IMG/VR virus record: IMGVR_UViG_3300009419_000011
Coordinates: 16,175 to 80,174 of that record
From: a virus
Length of the DNA: 64,000 bases
Strand: one strand, 5' to 3'
The translations under genes were made by a program, and so were the position numbers. Of this stretch, positions 24,031 to 31,771 are shown piece by piece (within the stretch, counting starts at the first letter, position 1; each line of letters opens with the position of its first letter). The notes beneath the pieces are model-generated. The model saw only the letters and a program-made list of their open reading frames with translations. It searched no databases and had not been told where the DNA came from.

Positions 24031-24864
24031 TTAAGATGCAATTGACCTTAGCGTATTTTTTTGATACTCTGTAAGATTGTTTGGAACAGATACCTTAATA
24101 AGTATCATATGATTTCCTTTAATGCCGGGATTGTTCATTACAGGCATTCCGTAACCTTGTATGCGTAAGAAAGAGTCTGGTTGAGTTCCTTCTTTTATTT
24201 GAACAGTTAGTTTATCACCACTGATTGTACTTACTTCAAGATCTTTACCTAGCATTGCATCCCAAGCTGTGATATTAATCTGTTCGATAAGATCATTGCC
24301 GTTTCTTTGAAACCTTGAATGAGGGCGAATTCGTACTGACAACATTGCATCCCCAGGTGGAGCCCCTACAAATGAATTATCTCCTGCACCGGCAATTCTT
24401 AACACTACTCCGTCATTAATGCCAGCGGGGATTTTAACTTCAAATGTTCTTTCTTGATAATTGCCTAAACGATAGCTGGCAATGATTTCTTTACCAGCAA
24501 ATGCTTCCTCTAGGCTAATAACAGTTTCAAGATTTATGTTTTTATTACGTGGTGACCGTCTGCCAAACATTGCACCTATGTCCGGGCCAAAATGGTGAAA
24601 GAATTGTTCGAATCCCGGAGGAACTCCGCCAGTGTTTGCCTGTTGCCACCCACCAAGTGGATCTTGTCCAAACGGACTAGGATTGTCATATGCTGCTCGC
24701 TTTTCTGGATCTCCTAGTGTGGCGTATGCTTCTTGAATTTTTTGGAAAGAGGCAGTATCACCGCCCTTGTCGGGATGGTGTTTTGAAGCCAGACTACGAA
24801 ACGCTTTTTTAACTTCGTCTTGTGTTGCTTCTTTTGAGATGCCTAAAGTATTGTAATAGTCCAT
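24031..24864 (-). CDS. dnaJ: DnaJ/CbpA-type Hsp40 co-chaperone
   Basis: 277 residues. J domain at 1-65 (MDYYNTLGISKEATQDEVKK) with the HPD tripeptide in SKHHPDKGG, a Gly/Phe-poor linker, then two DnaJ C-terminal substrate-binding domains (LEEAFAGKE, YRLGNYQERTFEVKIPAGI, LDLEV-like). The Cys-rich zinc domain is missing, so it is the CbpA/DnaJB class. It is the first gene of the def-clpA operon, behind a consensus promoter whose predicted start lies only about 11 bases before the ATG. It probably recruits host DnaK. Confidence 0.92.
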   Translation of the reverse strand: MDYYNTLGISKEATQDEVKKAFRSLASKHHPDKGGDTASFQKIQEAYATLGDPEKRAAYDNPSPFGQDPLGGWQQANTGGVPPGFEQFFHHFGPDIGAMFGRRSPRNKNINLETVISLEEAFAGKEIIASYRLGNYQERTFEVKIPAGINDGVVLRIAGAGDNSFVGAPPGDAMLSVRIRPHSRFQRNGNDLIEQINITAWDAMLGKDLEVSTISGDKLTVQIKEGTQPDSFLRIQGYGMPVMNNPGIKGNHMILIKVSVPNNLTEYQKNTLRSIAS

Positions 24865-24868
24865 AAGA

Positions 24869-24910
24869 AAAGGTATAGTTTATTATACTATACCTTTCTC
24901 TAATTGTCAA
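24869..24910 (-). promoter_or_regulatory. perfect sigma-70 promoter with dyad over the -10, dnaJ operon
   Basis: TTGACA (24910-24905), exactly 17 bases, TATAAT (24887-24882): full consensus. An 11-bp inverted repeat AAAGGTATAGT / ACTATACCTTT (24897-24887 and 24879-24869) flanks the -10 and includes the predicted start site. The dyad is followed by TCTT on the minus strand and may end transcription from 24917 or bind a repressor. Confidence 0.85.
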
Positions 24911-24916
24911 CTAAGA

Positions 24917-25120
24917 TTATTTCTTAGGTGCTTTTTCTGGAACTTTTGTTCCTTCATGCTTTTCGTGTATTTTTACAGTCCTGCACTTTTCAACTTCTTT
25001 TTGGGTCTTTGCATCTGTAGTTTTAACACAAACTTTTTTAGTTTCTGGTTTAGCTTCTTGAGCCTGGACTCCTGTAGCTAATACTAATGCTAGACCTGCG
25101 ACAAAAATAATATTTTTCAT
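24917..25120 (-). CDS. small secreted basic protein with signal peptide, 67 aa
   Basis: A signal peptide is clear: MKNIIFVAGLALVLATGVQA with a likely cut after VQAQ-type residues near 20-21. The mature 46 residues are Lys/Glu-rich with two cysteines (KKVCVKT, EKCRTV) that could form one disulfide. It lies last in the lysis block, next to the holin. Phage-encoded periplasmic peptides of this type are unassigned; superinfection exclusion or lysis timing are possibilities. Confidence 0.7.
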   Translation of the reverse strand: MKNIIFVAGLALVLATGVQAQEAKPETKKVCVKTTDAKTQKEVEKCRTVKIHEKHEGTKVPEKAPKK

Positions 25121-25131
25121 AGTTTTTCCTT

Positions 25132-25662
25132 TTATAGTTCTGGATCTGGGCCTTGCATAGGACCCGGTTTACCACTGCTTGACACAAATGTTGAGCTAGG
25201 AGTAAATGATGGCTGAGTTACTGGCGGCCTTGCTGCTGGTGCTCCGAAACTTGGGCCTGCTGCTGGTGCTCCGAAACTTGGCGTTGCTGCTGGTGAACCA
25301 AAGCTACTGGGTGTGCCGAAGCCTCCTGCTGACGGCGAGCCAAATGCTGGGCCGCCGGTTGTTGGTGCGGAGATGCCCCCGTTGTTTGCTCCATTTAATT
25401 TCTCCTGAGTTCGACCAAATGCTGCAATACCTAACACAGCACCCATTGCGATGTGGAATAATCCAGCACCCTGTAGTGTTAACGGATTCCATTGTGTAAT
25501 TTGTGTGCCTGTTGTAGTTTGTAATAAACTCCACAGTACTGGAAATATAACCATGTCCATAGTACAAACAACCATGTACATCCAACCCATCATTGGACGC
25601 CACTTGGAATTCATCCAATCTTCTTTTTTCTTTTCGCTTTCGCTTTTAACTTCTTCTGACAT
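25132..25662 (-). CDS. holin of the GTA three-TM type with FG-repeat tail
   Basis: 176 residues. Residues 17-85 resemble the 3TM holin family known from gene transfer agents: NSKWRPMMGWMYMVVCTMDM, a second hydrophobic stretch, and WNPLTLQGAGLFHIAMGAVLGIAAFGRT. The last 80 residues are a low-complexity Gly/Ser/Pro/Ala tail with repeated PSFGAPAA units; at DNA level a 24-base repeat occurs at 25231-25254 and 25258-25281. The gene sits with the spanins and endolysin. Membrane holes made by it would release the endolysin. Confidence 0.75.
   Translation of the reverse strand: MSEEVKSESEKKKEDWMNSKWRPMMGWMYMVVCTMDMVIFPVLWSLLQTTTGTQITQWNPLTLQGAGLFHIAMGAVLGIAAFGRTQEKLNGANNGGISAPTTGGPAFGSPSAGGFGTPSSFGSPAATPSFGAPAAGPSFGAPAARPPVTQPSFTPSSTFVSSSGKPGPMQGPDPEL
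25231..25281. repeat. 24-bp tandem direct repeat in the holin tail
   Basis: Two identical 24-base copies (25231-25254 and 25258-25281), 27 bases apart, encode consecutive PSFGAPAAG units. The in-frame 9-codon period predicts length variation by slippage. Confidence 0.85.
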
Positions 25663-25671
25663 GATCGCCCC

Positions 25672-26190
25672 TTATAGTGTAATTGGTAGCCACAGCCATA
25701 GTGCTTGGCTGACAAACAAACTGCCCACAGAACCAACTACTAAGCTGATCCAAAACATTGGCATACTTACTGCTAATATGCTAGCAGTTAGTAATACAAT
25801 AGCAATCTGTAGCACACTGCCGCCCCATGTAAACCATGGTGATTTCTCGCGAGCAACTGCACGCTCTGCTTCTAGTGCTTTAGCTTTCTCTGCTATTTCT
25901 TTCTTGTCTGCTTCCATTCGATCTTTTTCAGCTTCGAACTTGGCCTTAACTTTAGGATCAGTTGCACTGGCAGCGGCGGTTTCATATAGAACGCCTCGCA
26001 CATTTTTCGCCTGATACCAACTCCACTGATTATTGGCAGCAATAGTGTTGTTCATAATCTTGCTGCTGTTCTGTCCGCCGATCATAGTGCTGATGGCTAA
26101 GATAGCAGCAAGGATAACAATTACGAATCCTGCTTTATCTTTAATCTTTGCTTCACGCTCTGAACGTGATAGTGGTTTTACTTCTGACAT
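25672..26190 (-). CDS. membrane protein, DUF4337-like
   Basis: 172 residues with a membrane helix at about 22-40 (AGFVIVILAAILAISTMIGG), a conserved ANNQWSWYQAKNVRG segment, a charged coiled-coil (about 75-118), and two further membrane helices near 128-170. This pattern resembles DUF4337 proteins. It is encoded between the holin and the o-spanin, with a late motif upstream, so a lysis or lysis-inhibition role is plausible. Confidence 0.7.
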   Translation of the reverse strand: MSEVKPLSRSEREAKIKDKAGFVIVILAAILAISTMIGGQNSSKIMNNTIAANNQWSWYQAKNVRGVLYETAAASATDPKVKAKFEAEKDRMEADKKEIAEKAKALEAERAVAREKSPWFTWGGSVLQIAIVLLTASILAVSMPMFWISLVVGSVGSLFVSQALWLWLPITL

Positions 26191-26217
26191 TGTCGCTCCT
26201 AATAAGTGTAGTGTTAA

Positions 26218-26487
26218 TTATTTATTTGAATTATCAAATATTCGTTTCTGCTCAGTGTACCATTCATTCCAACCTTCTACCTTTAAACTGCATTGATAAT
26301 AAAGTCCGTAATTCTCTACTACAGTTTTTAGCAAATCTGTTATAGCAGGCTTTGATGGGTCTGCTTTTTGTAAAGCCTGACACTTTTCTAAAAGTTCTTT
26401 AGGTGCTTCAGGCCATTTTTGTTTTACGGGTACCGCAGTGGAACACGCTGACAGAAAAAATACAAGTGCTAAAATACCGTATTTCAT
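26218..26487 (-). CDS. o-spanin-like outer membrane lipoprotein (Rz1-like)
   Basis: 89 residues. A lipoprotein signal MKYGILALVFFLSACS with lipobox LSAC gives a lipidated Cys at 15. The mature part has WPEAPKELLEKCQALQK, typical of Rz1-type spanins, and a predicted helical C-terminus. Its start overlaps the i-spanin stop by four bases. It would bridge to the inner-membrane spanin to fuse envelopes during lysis of a Gram-negative host. Confidence 0.75.
   Translation of the reverse strand: MKYGILALVFFLSACSTAVPVKQKWPEAPKELLEKCQALQKADPSKPAITDLLKTVVENYGLYYQCSLKVEGWNEWYTEQKRIFDNSNK
26219..26226 (-). promoter_or_regulatory. AATAAATA late-promoter motif
   Basis: Minus-strand AATAAATA, 28 bases before ATG 26190, overlapping the end of the o-spanin gene. 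It matches the T4-late octamer TATAAATA at seven positions and could drive the membrane protein and holin. Confidence 0.45.
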
Positions 26488-26963
26488 TTCTTAGCTCCTT
26501 CTGCGGCTTTATTCATTTCAGTAGCAGCATTGTGTAACTCGATAATTTCTTTTGGAACTGGACAAGTTTCGATATATTTGACAATTTCTTCTTTCTTGAT
26601 AATTTCTTTATCAATGTATTTTGTAATATATTCAGTCTTGCCTTTGACAAACTCTTTCTGTTTTACAATCTTTTCTTGTATAATAGTATTTGTCTGTTTA
26701 CTTTCTTGTTCGGCTATTACTAACTTAGCTTCTAATTCTTTTACTCGTGCTTCCCACTTTGCTTCATTGGCAATTACTCCTTGGAAGTAAACGCCCACTA
26801 ACAAAGCTAAAATACCGCCAACCTGTAAAGGCAAGCGGTATGTAGAAACAAACGGAATAAACTTGAGAACAAATGATGCCAACACTGCTAGCACGCCTGC
26901 TATTAATACTAATGCCCAAAACCAATCAGGTAACAGGCCCAGCATCCAAGTTAATTGCCACAT
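26484..26963 (-). CDS. i-spanin-like membrane protein with coiled coil (Rz-like)
   Basis: 159 residues with two hydrophobic segments near the N-terminus (about 14-35 and 47-66), then a long charged coiled coil (about 70-130) and a short tail containing PVPKEIIELHNAATEMN. Topology and order (endolysin, i-spanin, o-spanin) fit a spanin pair, though two membrane segments are one more than in classical Rz; a holin-like role for the first part cannot be excluded. Confidence 0.7.
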   Translation of the reverse strand: MWQLTWMLGLLPDWFWALVLIAGVLAVLASFVLKFIPFVSTYRLPLQVGGILALLVGVYFQGVIANEAKWEARVKELEAKLVIAEQESKQTNTIIQEKIVKQKEFVKGKTEYITKYIDKEIIKKEEIVKYIETCPVPKEIIELHNAATEMNKAAEGAKK

Positions 26964-26964
26964 A

Positions 26965-27591
26965 TTAAGCTCCTAGTACATGTAGGGCGTGATTGTAATG
27001 TTTAATGCGATCTTCGAGACCAATAAAACCGCCGTTGATTTTTTTGGTCATTGTTTTGATATCGCCAGCATCCGCTTCTTTATTCAATCCAGTGCTTTCC
27101 CAGAACCAACATGCCGATTGTACAGCACCTTCAAATGTTGCTAGGTATTCAGGGACTTCTTCAACTGACATTTCTAAACTGGCTGCAAACCAAGAATAGT
27201 TTTCTTTACCAGTTAACTGAATCAACCCACGACCGCAGTAACGGAATCCGTCACCGCTTGCTTCGTCGCCGTTACCCATACGATTAGCATACACTCTATT
27301 AGCAATTGCTTCTTGCTTGTTTGCATACCGTGCAGCTAATTCATCTGAAGGAAAATATTTAGGAAATACTTTTCTTAGAGTCACTGCACGATAGTTTAAG
27401 TTTTCTTTTAATGCTCTGAAGCCGCCGCTTTCATGAGCACATTGAGCAACAAACGCTGCTACACGCTCCGGTGTGTTGATCTGATACTCTGGCAAAATTG
27501 CACACAATGCATCATACCATTGATCCACATACGGATTACCGTGAATCATTTCTGCTAGATGTTCTTTTTTAAAATCAAATGTAAAGCTCAT
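26965..27591 (-). CDS. endolysin, GH19 chitinase-like lysozyme
   Basis: 208 residues, a single GH19 domain without signal peptide. AHESGGFRALKENLNY (51-66) carries the catalytic Glu, followed by YCGRGLIQLTGKENY (115-129), the GRGxxQLTxxxNY signature, and ACWFWESTGLN and the C-terminal KKINGG motif. GH19 enzymes in phages cut the glycan strands of peptidoglycan. It heads the lysis cassette. Confidence 0.92.
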   Translation of the reverse strand: MSFTFDFKKEHLAEMIHGNPYVDQWYDALCAILPEYQINTPERVAAFVAQCAHESGGFRALKENLNYRAVTLRKVFPKYFPSDELAARYANKQEAIANRVYANRMGNGDEASGDGFRYCGRGLIQLTGKENYSWFAASLEMSVEEVPEYLATFEGAVQSACWFWESTGLNKEADAGDIKTMTKKINGGFIGLEDRIKHYNHALHVLGA

Positions 27592-27593
27592 TA

Positions 27594-27647
27594 TTACCTC
27601 TTATGTTTTCCGCCGCATTTTGGGCATTCTTCTTGATCCATTACCAT
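27594..27647 (-). CDS. possible 17-residue zinc-ribbon peptide
   Basis: ATG 27647 to TAA 27594 encodes MVMDQEECPKCGGKHKR. The CPKCGGKH end looks like half of a zinc ribbon. AGGA lies four bases before the ATG, the frame overlaps the end of the upstream gene, and the stop is two bases from the endolysin ATG. Very short, so only tentative. Confidence 0.35.
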   Translation of the reverse strand: MVMDQEECPKCGGKHKR

Positions 27648-28387
27648 CGTTCCTTTTTAAAAACTAATGCAGTGTCTCCATTACGAACTAAAAATTTATC
27701 ATTAATTTTATGTATTTCGTAAGGACCTAAATATTTTTCTAAGAAATTAACCTGGCTTTGACTAGCTTCGTCTAACTGAATAGCACCTTGTAAGCTATCT
27801 TGTATTTCTTGATACGGACCCATTGCTAATAGTTCTAAATTAACAGATCCTGAAAACGGCTTAGAAATAGTAACGCTGTGATTCTCGTCAATTTTTACAG
27901 AATCAAACGGAGTTTTATCAAAGAATTCTTTAATAGCGTCTCCTTTAATTTCTAGCATTTTATTTCTGTAATCTTCTTCAGACAACGGAATGTCTTCTTG
28001 GATTGCCTGTTCGCTAAATGCTCTGCTTTTTCCGCCTTTATGATATCGGTATCTCCAATCAACACTGTCGACTAGTTGTCCAACACCACTTAACAAATCT
28101 CTAATTTGTCCAGGCAAATGTTTAGTTCTTTGTATTTCTACAAACACTTGATATTTGCCATCCTTTTCTTCTCCGCTGCTCATGTCAGCATCCAGTACAA
28201 AAGGATAACCCTTTTCAATAAATTCCATTAAATCGATAGCAGGATGCTTATCGTTAACTTTGAATCCTAAAACTAACACATCGGAGTCTTGTCCCATTTT
28301 GCTAGTATATTGATCAATAGTAAAAGTTGTATCTACAAATCCTTGCAGATCACCTCTTCTAAGACCTTCAAACAACCGGTGCTTCAT
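27641..28387 (-). CDS. conserved late phage protein, 248 aa
   Basis: ATG 28387 is preferred to an upstream in-frame start at 28438 because GGAGGAG lies eight bases before it and the longer form would run deeper into the preceding gene. The protein (MKHRLFEGLRRGDLQGFVDT) has no recognised catalytic motif; it is alpha/beta with an IDENHSVTISKPFSGSVNLE segment. It follows a protein expressed from an exact T4 late octamer, so it is probably virion-related. Confidence 0.75.
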   Translation of the reverse strand: MKHRLFEGLRRGDLQGFVDTTFTIDQYTSKMGQDSDVLVLGFKVNDKHPAIDLMEFIEKGYPFVLDADMSSGEEKDGKYQVFVEIQRTKHLPGQIRDLLSGVGQLVDSVDWRYRYHKGGKSRAFSEQAIQEDIPLSEEDYRNKMLEIKGDAIKEFFDKTPFDSVKIDENHSVTISKPFSGSVNLELLAMGPYQEIQDSLQGAIQLDEASQSQVNFLEKYLGPYEIHKINDKFLVRNGDTALVFKKERW

Positions 28388-28928
28388 TAGGTGCTCCTCC
28401 TGCAACTTCGCCGCCTGCCGCGGCTTCTTCCCCACCACCAGCTACAGCCGCTTGATTCGCTTGCTGCAACTGTTCGTATTTTAGAGAATCTGCTAACGCA
28501 CTATTCTCTTTATCTTCATGTCCTTGGAAGATATCCTGCATTAATTTTTTAGGAATAGTAATAGTCACAATCCAAACAGGATGTGCATCTAGTTTTCCTT
28601 TTTTAGTATTAGGTCTAAAATCATCTGGACTGTATACTTTTCTAGGAACAAGCAGATTGTCTTTCTGATAGGTGATTTTACAACCGTAGTCTAACAATCT
28701 TTCTCCGCCACTAGGATCGGGCATCTCTTCACGAGGCCACATAAACTTGCAGGTAACCGAATACCTGTTTACAGTAGGACCTTCGATTAGTTCACCGTCT
28801 TCCCAGTTTTTAAACACATAGATATCTAACTCGTCGATTACACGTTCAAAGTCTTTTAGGATTTGAAACGCAGTGTCGTTAGAGCTTAGAGTCTGTACGT
28901 TTTTAATAATATCTACAATATCGTGCAT
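28368..28928 (-). CDS. conserved late phage protein, 186 aa
   Basis: Begins MHDIVDIIKNVQTLSSNDTA and contains VNRYSVTCKFMWPREEMPDP and HPVWIVTITIPKKLM. The last 40 residues are Ala/Gly-rich (AAVAGGGEEAAAGGEVAGGA) and probably disordered. It is the first gene behind TATAAATA at 28946-28953. Similar proteins are conserved in T4-like marine phages; a structural or packaging-linked role is likely but unproven. Confidence 0.75.
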   Translation of the reverse strand: MHDIVDIIKNVQTLSSNDTAFQILKDFERVIDELDIYVFKNWEDGELIEGPTVNRYSVTCKFMWPREEMPDPSGGERLLDYGCKITYQKDNLLVPRKVYSPDDFRPNTKKGKLDAHPVWIVTITIPKKLMQDIFQGHEDKENSALADSLKYEQLQQANQAAVAGGGEEAAAGGEVAGGAPNEAPVV

Positions 28929-28945
28929 AGGGGTTCTCTTTGTAA

Positions 28946-28953
28946 TATTTATA
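28946..28953 (-). promoter_or_regulatory. TATAAATA, exact T4 late promoter octamer
   Basis: Minus-strand TATAAATA 17 bases before ATG 28928. It would start the 28928-24917 block of late and lysis genes. Confidence 0.75.
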
Positions 28954-28996
28954 CGATTCGAAAGAACCCTATTTGATTAGCTTTTTTATACTCTTG

Positions 28997-29004
28997 AGTA
29001 AATA
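28997..29004 (+). promoter_or_regulatory. AGTAAATA late-like motif upstream of phoH
   Basis: Plus-strand AGTAAATA, 32 bases before the TTG start of phoH. The other plus-strand gene has the same octamer 33 bases before its start. Confidence 0.4.
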
Positions 29005-29036
29005 TCTGTGCAGGTCGCTCACAAAGGAGGCATAAT

Positions 29037-29777
29037 TTGTCTAGAGCAAAACGTAAGGAAAGAGTAATGGCTCGTCCTGAACAAGGTCAAAATCTGATTC
29101 AAATGAATCAATATCTGCGTAAGAAAACACAGGTCAATATAGTTCCGCGAAATTTATCGCAGGAAACATACTTAGAACTGCTGAAAAATCCTCGAAAATA
29201 CATCATTTTTGCTATCGGTCCAGCCGGCACGGGTAAAACTATGCTAGCCGTTCAAATGGCTATTAAGTTGTTTAAAGAAGGTGCAATCAGTAAAATCATT
29301 GTAACCAGACCTGCGGTTAGCGTGGATGAGGAACACGGTTTCTTACCGGGTGATTTGAATGCTAAGATGGCACCTTGGACAAGGCCCATTTTCGATGTAT
29401 TTGAGGAGTATTACCATCCAAAAGAAATAGCAGAAATGCTAGAGGATGGAGCGATTGAAATATCGCCGTTAGCTTATATGCGAGGCAGAACCTTTAAGAA
29501 CGCCTTTGTCATTGCTGACGAAATGCAAAACGCCACACCGTCACAGATGAAAATGTTATTAACTAGATTAGGCGACAACAGTCGCATGGTAGTCACAGGA
29601 GATTTGAATCAAGCGGACCGTCCTAGAGAGAACGGCTTGCTAGAATTTTGCAGTTTATACGCCCAAGGAGGTGAGTATCGTATGATTGCGATGGCAAGGT
29701 TTGAGACAAAAGACGTTGAGCGTCACCCTGTAGTTCGAGAAGTATTAAAGATCTATAAGGAATCAGATAACGAATAA
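29037..29777 (+). CDS. phoH: PhoH-like P-loop ATPase
   Basis: 246 residues, one of only two plus-strand genes. The start is TTG 29037, six bases after GGAGG (29026-29030); the next ATG (29067) has no comparable site. Walker A is GPAGTGKT (61-68), followed by VTRPAVSVDEEHGFLPG and the Walker B-like VIADEMQN with TPSQMKMLLTR. This is the PhoH ATPase/RNA-helicase-like domain widespread in marine phages, sometimes linked to phosphate starvation. A strong hairpin terminator follows. Confidence 0.95.
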   Translation: MSRAKRKERVMARPEQGQNLIQMNQYLRKKTQVNIVPRNLSQETYLELLKNPRKYIIFAIGPAGTGKTMLAVQMAIKLFKEGAISKIIVTRPAVSVDEEHGFLPGDLNAKMAPWTRPIFDVFEEYYHPKEIAEMLEDGAIEISPLAYMRGRTFKNAFVIADEMQNATPSQMKMLLTRLGDNSRMVVTGDLNQADRPRENGLLEFCSLYAQGGEYRMIAMARFETKDVERHPVVREVLKIYKESDNE

Positions 29778-29807
29778 ACACCACATTCGCTAAACATAAA
29801 TCGTACG

Positions 29808-29850
29808 ATCAGGTAGTGTAACCGTTTATCCGGCCTGCACACTACCTGAT
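29808..29850. terminator. bidirectional hairpin terminator between phoH and gp44
   Basis: A 12-bp perfect stem (ATCAGGTAGTGT with ACACTACCTGAT) and a 19-base loop, followed by TTTCTTT on the plus strand. It separates the convergent phoH and gp44 genes. Confidence 0.8.
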
Positions 29851-29854
29851 TTCT

Positions 29855-30778
29855 TTATTGTATTCTAGCTAATTTAATTATAGTTGCTGCCAGATTAATC
29901 TCTGGATCTGCAATAATAGTGTGGTCGACTAGTCCTTGTTTAATAATAAGGATGGCAGCATCTTTAGTATCTTCGTCAGTGCTAAACAAATCTAAGTTAT
30001 CGTAAAGCCATCTAAAGATCTCATCAATCTCTTCAGGCCTTGCTTTACTACATACTAGTGTCCTTGCTTCTTTGAACTTTTTCTTTTTAAAGAGATCAAC
30101 CATATCAATCTTCCAATCCGATGTAGTGGAAGTTTCTGATGTTGGCTTAACCAATTGTCCGCCTTGCACATGCTGTTGTACAGTATTAATACATTTACGC
30201 AAGTCTGGATAAGTGGCTTTGACAAAAGTATCAAGATCGTCTAACTCAAATTCGATATTCTCTTCTACCAGGATGACCGCAACTCGTCCGGTGAACTCAG
30301 TTTGATCAACTCTGTCGATGTGGAATCCTTGACATCTACTGTGGATAGCAGGGATAATACGAGCAGGATAATTGCAAGTAAGTATGAAACGAGCGGTCGA
30401 AGCAAACTGCTCCATGACTCCACGGAGGGCAGCTTGTGCATTAGGTGTAAGATAATCTGCTTCATCAAGTAATACAACTTTAAAAGGTCCAAAAGGAATC
30501 ATCGAAACAAAGTTTGTAATTTTGTCTCGAACATCTTCAACTGAGTTAGTACGACTAGCGTTGATCTCTAACACATCAAATTCTTCAATGCCTAACTCAT
30601 TGATTAATAGTTTAGCCATTGTGGTCTTGCCAATGCCAGCAGTACCACTGAGTAATAGATGAGGGATACTTTTGTCTTTAATCCAAGTATTGACCTGCCG
30701 GCGTTGTTGTGCATCTTTGAATACATAACCGTCAACAGTTTTCGGCCTATATTTTTCTACCCAGAGTTCTTTGCTCAT
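29855..30778 (-). CDS. 44: clamp loader large subunit (T4 gp44-like AAA+ ATPase)
   Basis: 307 residues. Starts with the clamp-loader signature ELWVEKYRPKTVDGYV, then GTAGIGKTT (45-53), LLDEADYLTP (103-112) and the SRC arginine-finger motif (147-149). The C-terminal collar domain follows. It loads gp45 onto DNA with the small subunit gp62, which I do not find in the window. It is separated from gp43 and gp45 by about 17 kb, unlike in T4. Confidence 0.95.
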   Translation of the reverse strand: MSKELWVEKYRPKTVDGYVFKDAQQRRQVNTWIKDKSIPHLLLSGTAGIGKTTMAKLLINELGIEEFDVLEINASRTNSVEDVRDKITNFVSMIPFGPFKVVLLDEADYLTPNAQAALRGVMEQFASTARFILTCNYPARIIPAIHSRCQGFHIDRVDQTEFTGRVAVILVEENIEFELDDLDTFVKATYPDLRKCINTVQQHVQGGQLVKPTSETSTTSDWKIDMVDLFKKKKFKEARTLVCSKARPEEIDEIFRWLYDNLDLFSTDEDTKDAAILIIKQGLVDHTIIADPEINLAATIIKLARIQ

Positions 30779-31185
30779 GATTTCAATGTTTCCATAGTGA
30801 TAATTTTGTCAATTTCTTTGCCGAAGTCTGCATCGTTATTAATAACATAGAGACCGTTTGAACTGCGATCTGTCTTTTTATCATAGCGGCGTGTCTCTAT
30901 AACTCTACCACCGTTGGCATTATAAACAGTAAACTGAATTGCACGTTCTGGCTGATCAATACTTGGAGGACCTACACTTATTAAGGAACCGGATAGTCGA
31001 TTTATTTTATTTGCCGATTCACGTTCTTGATTCTGACGTTTCTCATCTTCCCATACTTCGCGACTTATTTTTGCAAACCAGCGTTTAATAAACCCTGGTC
31101 GCTTAACTTTCTTTTTTTGTATTGCAGATTCAATTCTGTAGTCTACAGTTGACTCTTCTGCCGCGTATACTTGACCGTAACTCAT
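30775..31185 (-). CDS. conserved phage protein, 136 aa
   Basis: Starts MSYGQVYAAEESTVDYRIES, with a basic segment KKKVKRPGFIKRWFAKISRE and a C-terminal part (IQFTVYNANGGRVIETRRYD) that looks like beta strands. It overlaps the gp44 start by four bases. Not recognisable as gp62 or RegA. Similar proteins occur in cyanophages. Confidence 0.7.
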   Translation of the reverse strand: MSYGQVYAAEESTVDYRIESAIQKKKVKRPGFIKRWFAKISREVWEDEKRQNQERESANKINRLSGSLISVGPPSIDQPERAIQFTVYNANGGRVIETRRYDKKTDRSSNGLYVINNDADFGKEIDKIITMETLKS

Positions 31186-31622
31186 TTGTATTCCTTATCT
31201 AAATTTACACTGGTTAGTCCAGCAATGATTTGGAAGTTATCCCACGCTTTCTTAGCGACTGGATTTGACTCCAGTTCACTACTTGGCAGAACTGCTTCTA
31301 GCCAAATTTCAGGACGGCGTGTAGGATGAGCTCCAAACTTACGGGGCTGATGGAACTTGCCGGATTCCCACAGCTCAATGGACACACTGCGAAACTGATC
31401 TTCATCAGTGTAGCCTGCCCATTCTGGGGCACTGCGACTGAATCCGCTAAATGAACTCATGTTCGGACCGCCACCGCCGTAACCATTCCAAATGCCTTGC
31501 CACTGGGCGTCATCATGCGGATCAAAATCAGTACGAGCAATAATGATTAAGACATCGTCAATGTCCACAACACCATCTACAATATCGCGAACGCATCGGC
31601 TATAACTCAGACCAATTTTCAT
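31182..31622 (-). CDS. conserved phage protein, 146 aa
   Basis: MKIGLSYSRCVRDIVDGVVD at the start, then DVLIIIARTDFDPHDDAQWQ, a GGGGPN loop, and RRPEIWLEAVLPSSELESNP. The motif density suggests an enzyme or RNA-binding protein, but no family is recognised. Four-base overlaps with both neighbours. Confidence 0.7.
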   Translation of the reverse strand: MKIGLSYSRCVRDIVDGVVDIDDVLIIIARTDFDPHDDAQWQGIWNGYGGGGPNMSSFSGFSRSAPEWAGYTDEDQFRSVSIELWESGKFHQPRKFGAHPTRRPEIWLEAVLPSSELESNPVAKKAWDNFQIIAGLTSVNLDKEYK

Positions 31623-31771
31623 TTCTTTTCTCTCAGTAGTTCTTGTTTCATTCTATCACGCCAGCGAATTGCGTCTTCTTCGTAATCGAAGTGCGGACTT
31701 AATTCGTGATCCTCGTCCAGGTCGTCGACCCACACATAAACTTCTTTATAGTCGTCACAGAGTAATTTCAT
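31619..31771 (-). CDS. small acidic protein, 50 aa
   Basis: ATG 31771 to TGA 31619 gives a 50-residue protein, MKLLCDDYKEVYVWVDDLDE and onward, with a charged DEDAIRWRDRMKQELL-like helix at the end. It overlaps both neighbours as ATGA, which supports it as a true gene. Function unknown. Confidence 0.75.
   Translation of the reverse strand: MKLLCDDYKEVYVWVDDLDEDHELSPHFDYEEDAIRWRDRMKQELLREKK

Noticed and set aside
31182-31622. Assignment as RegA or gp62 because it lies upstream of gp44
   Set aside because: Sequence pattern does not match either T4 protein; position alone is not enough.
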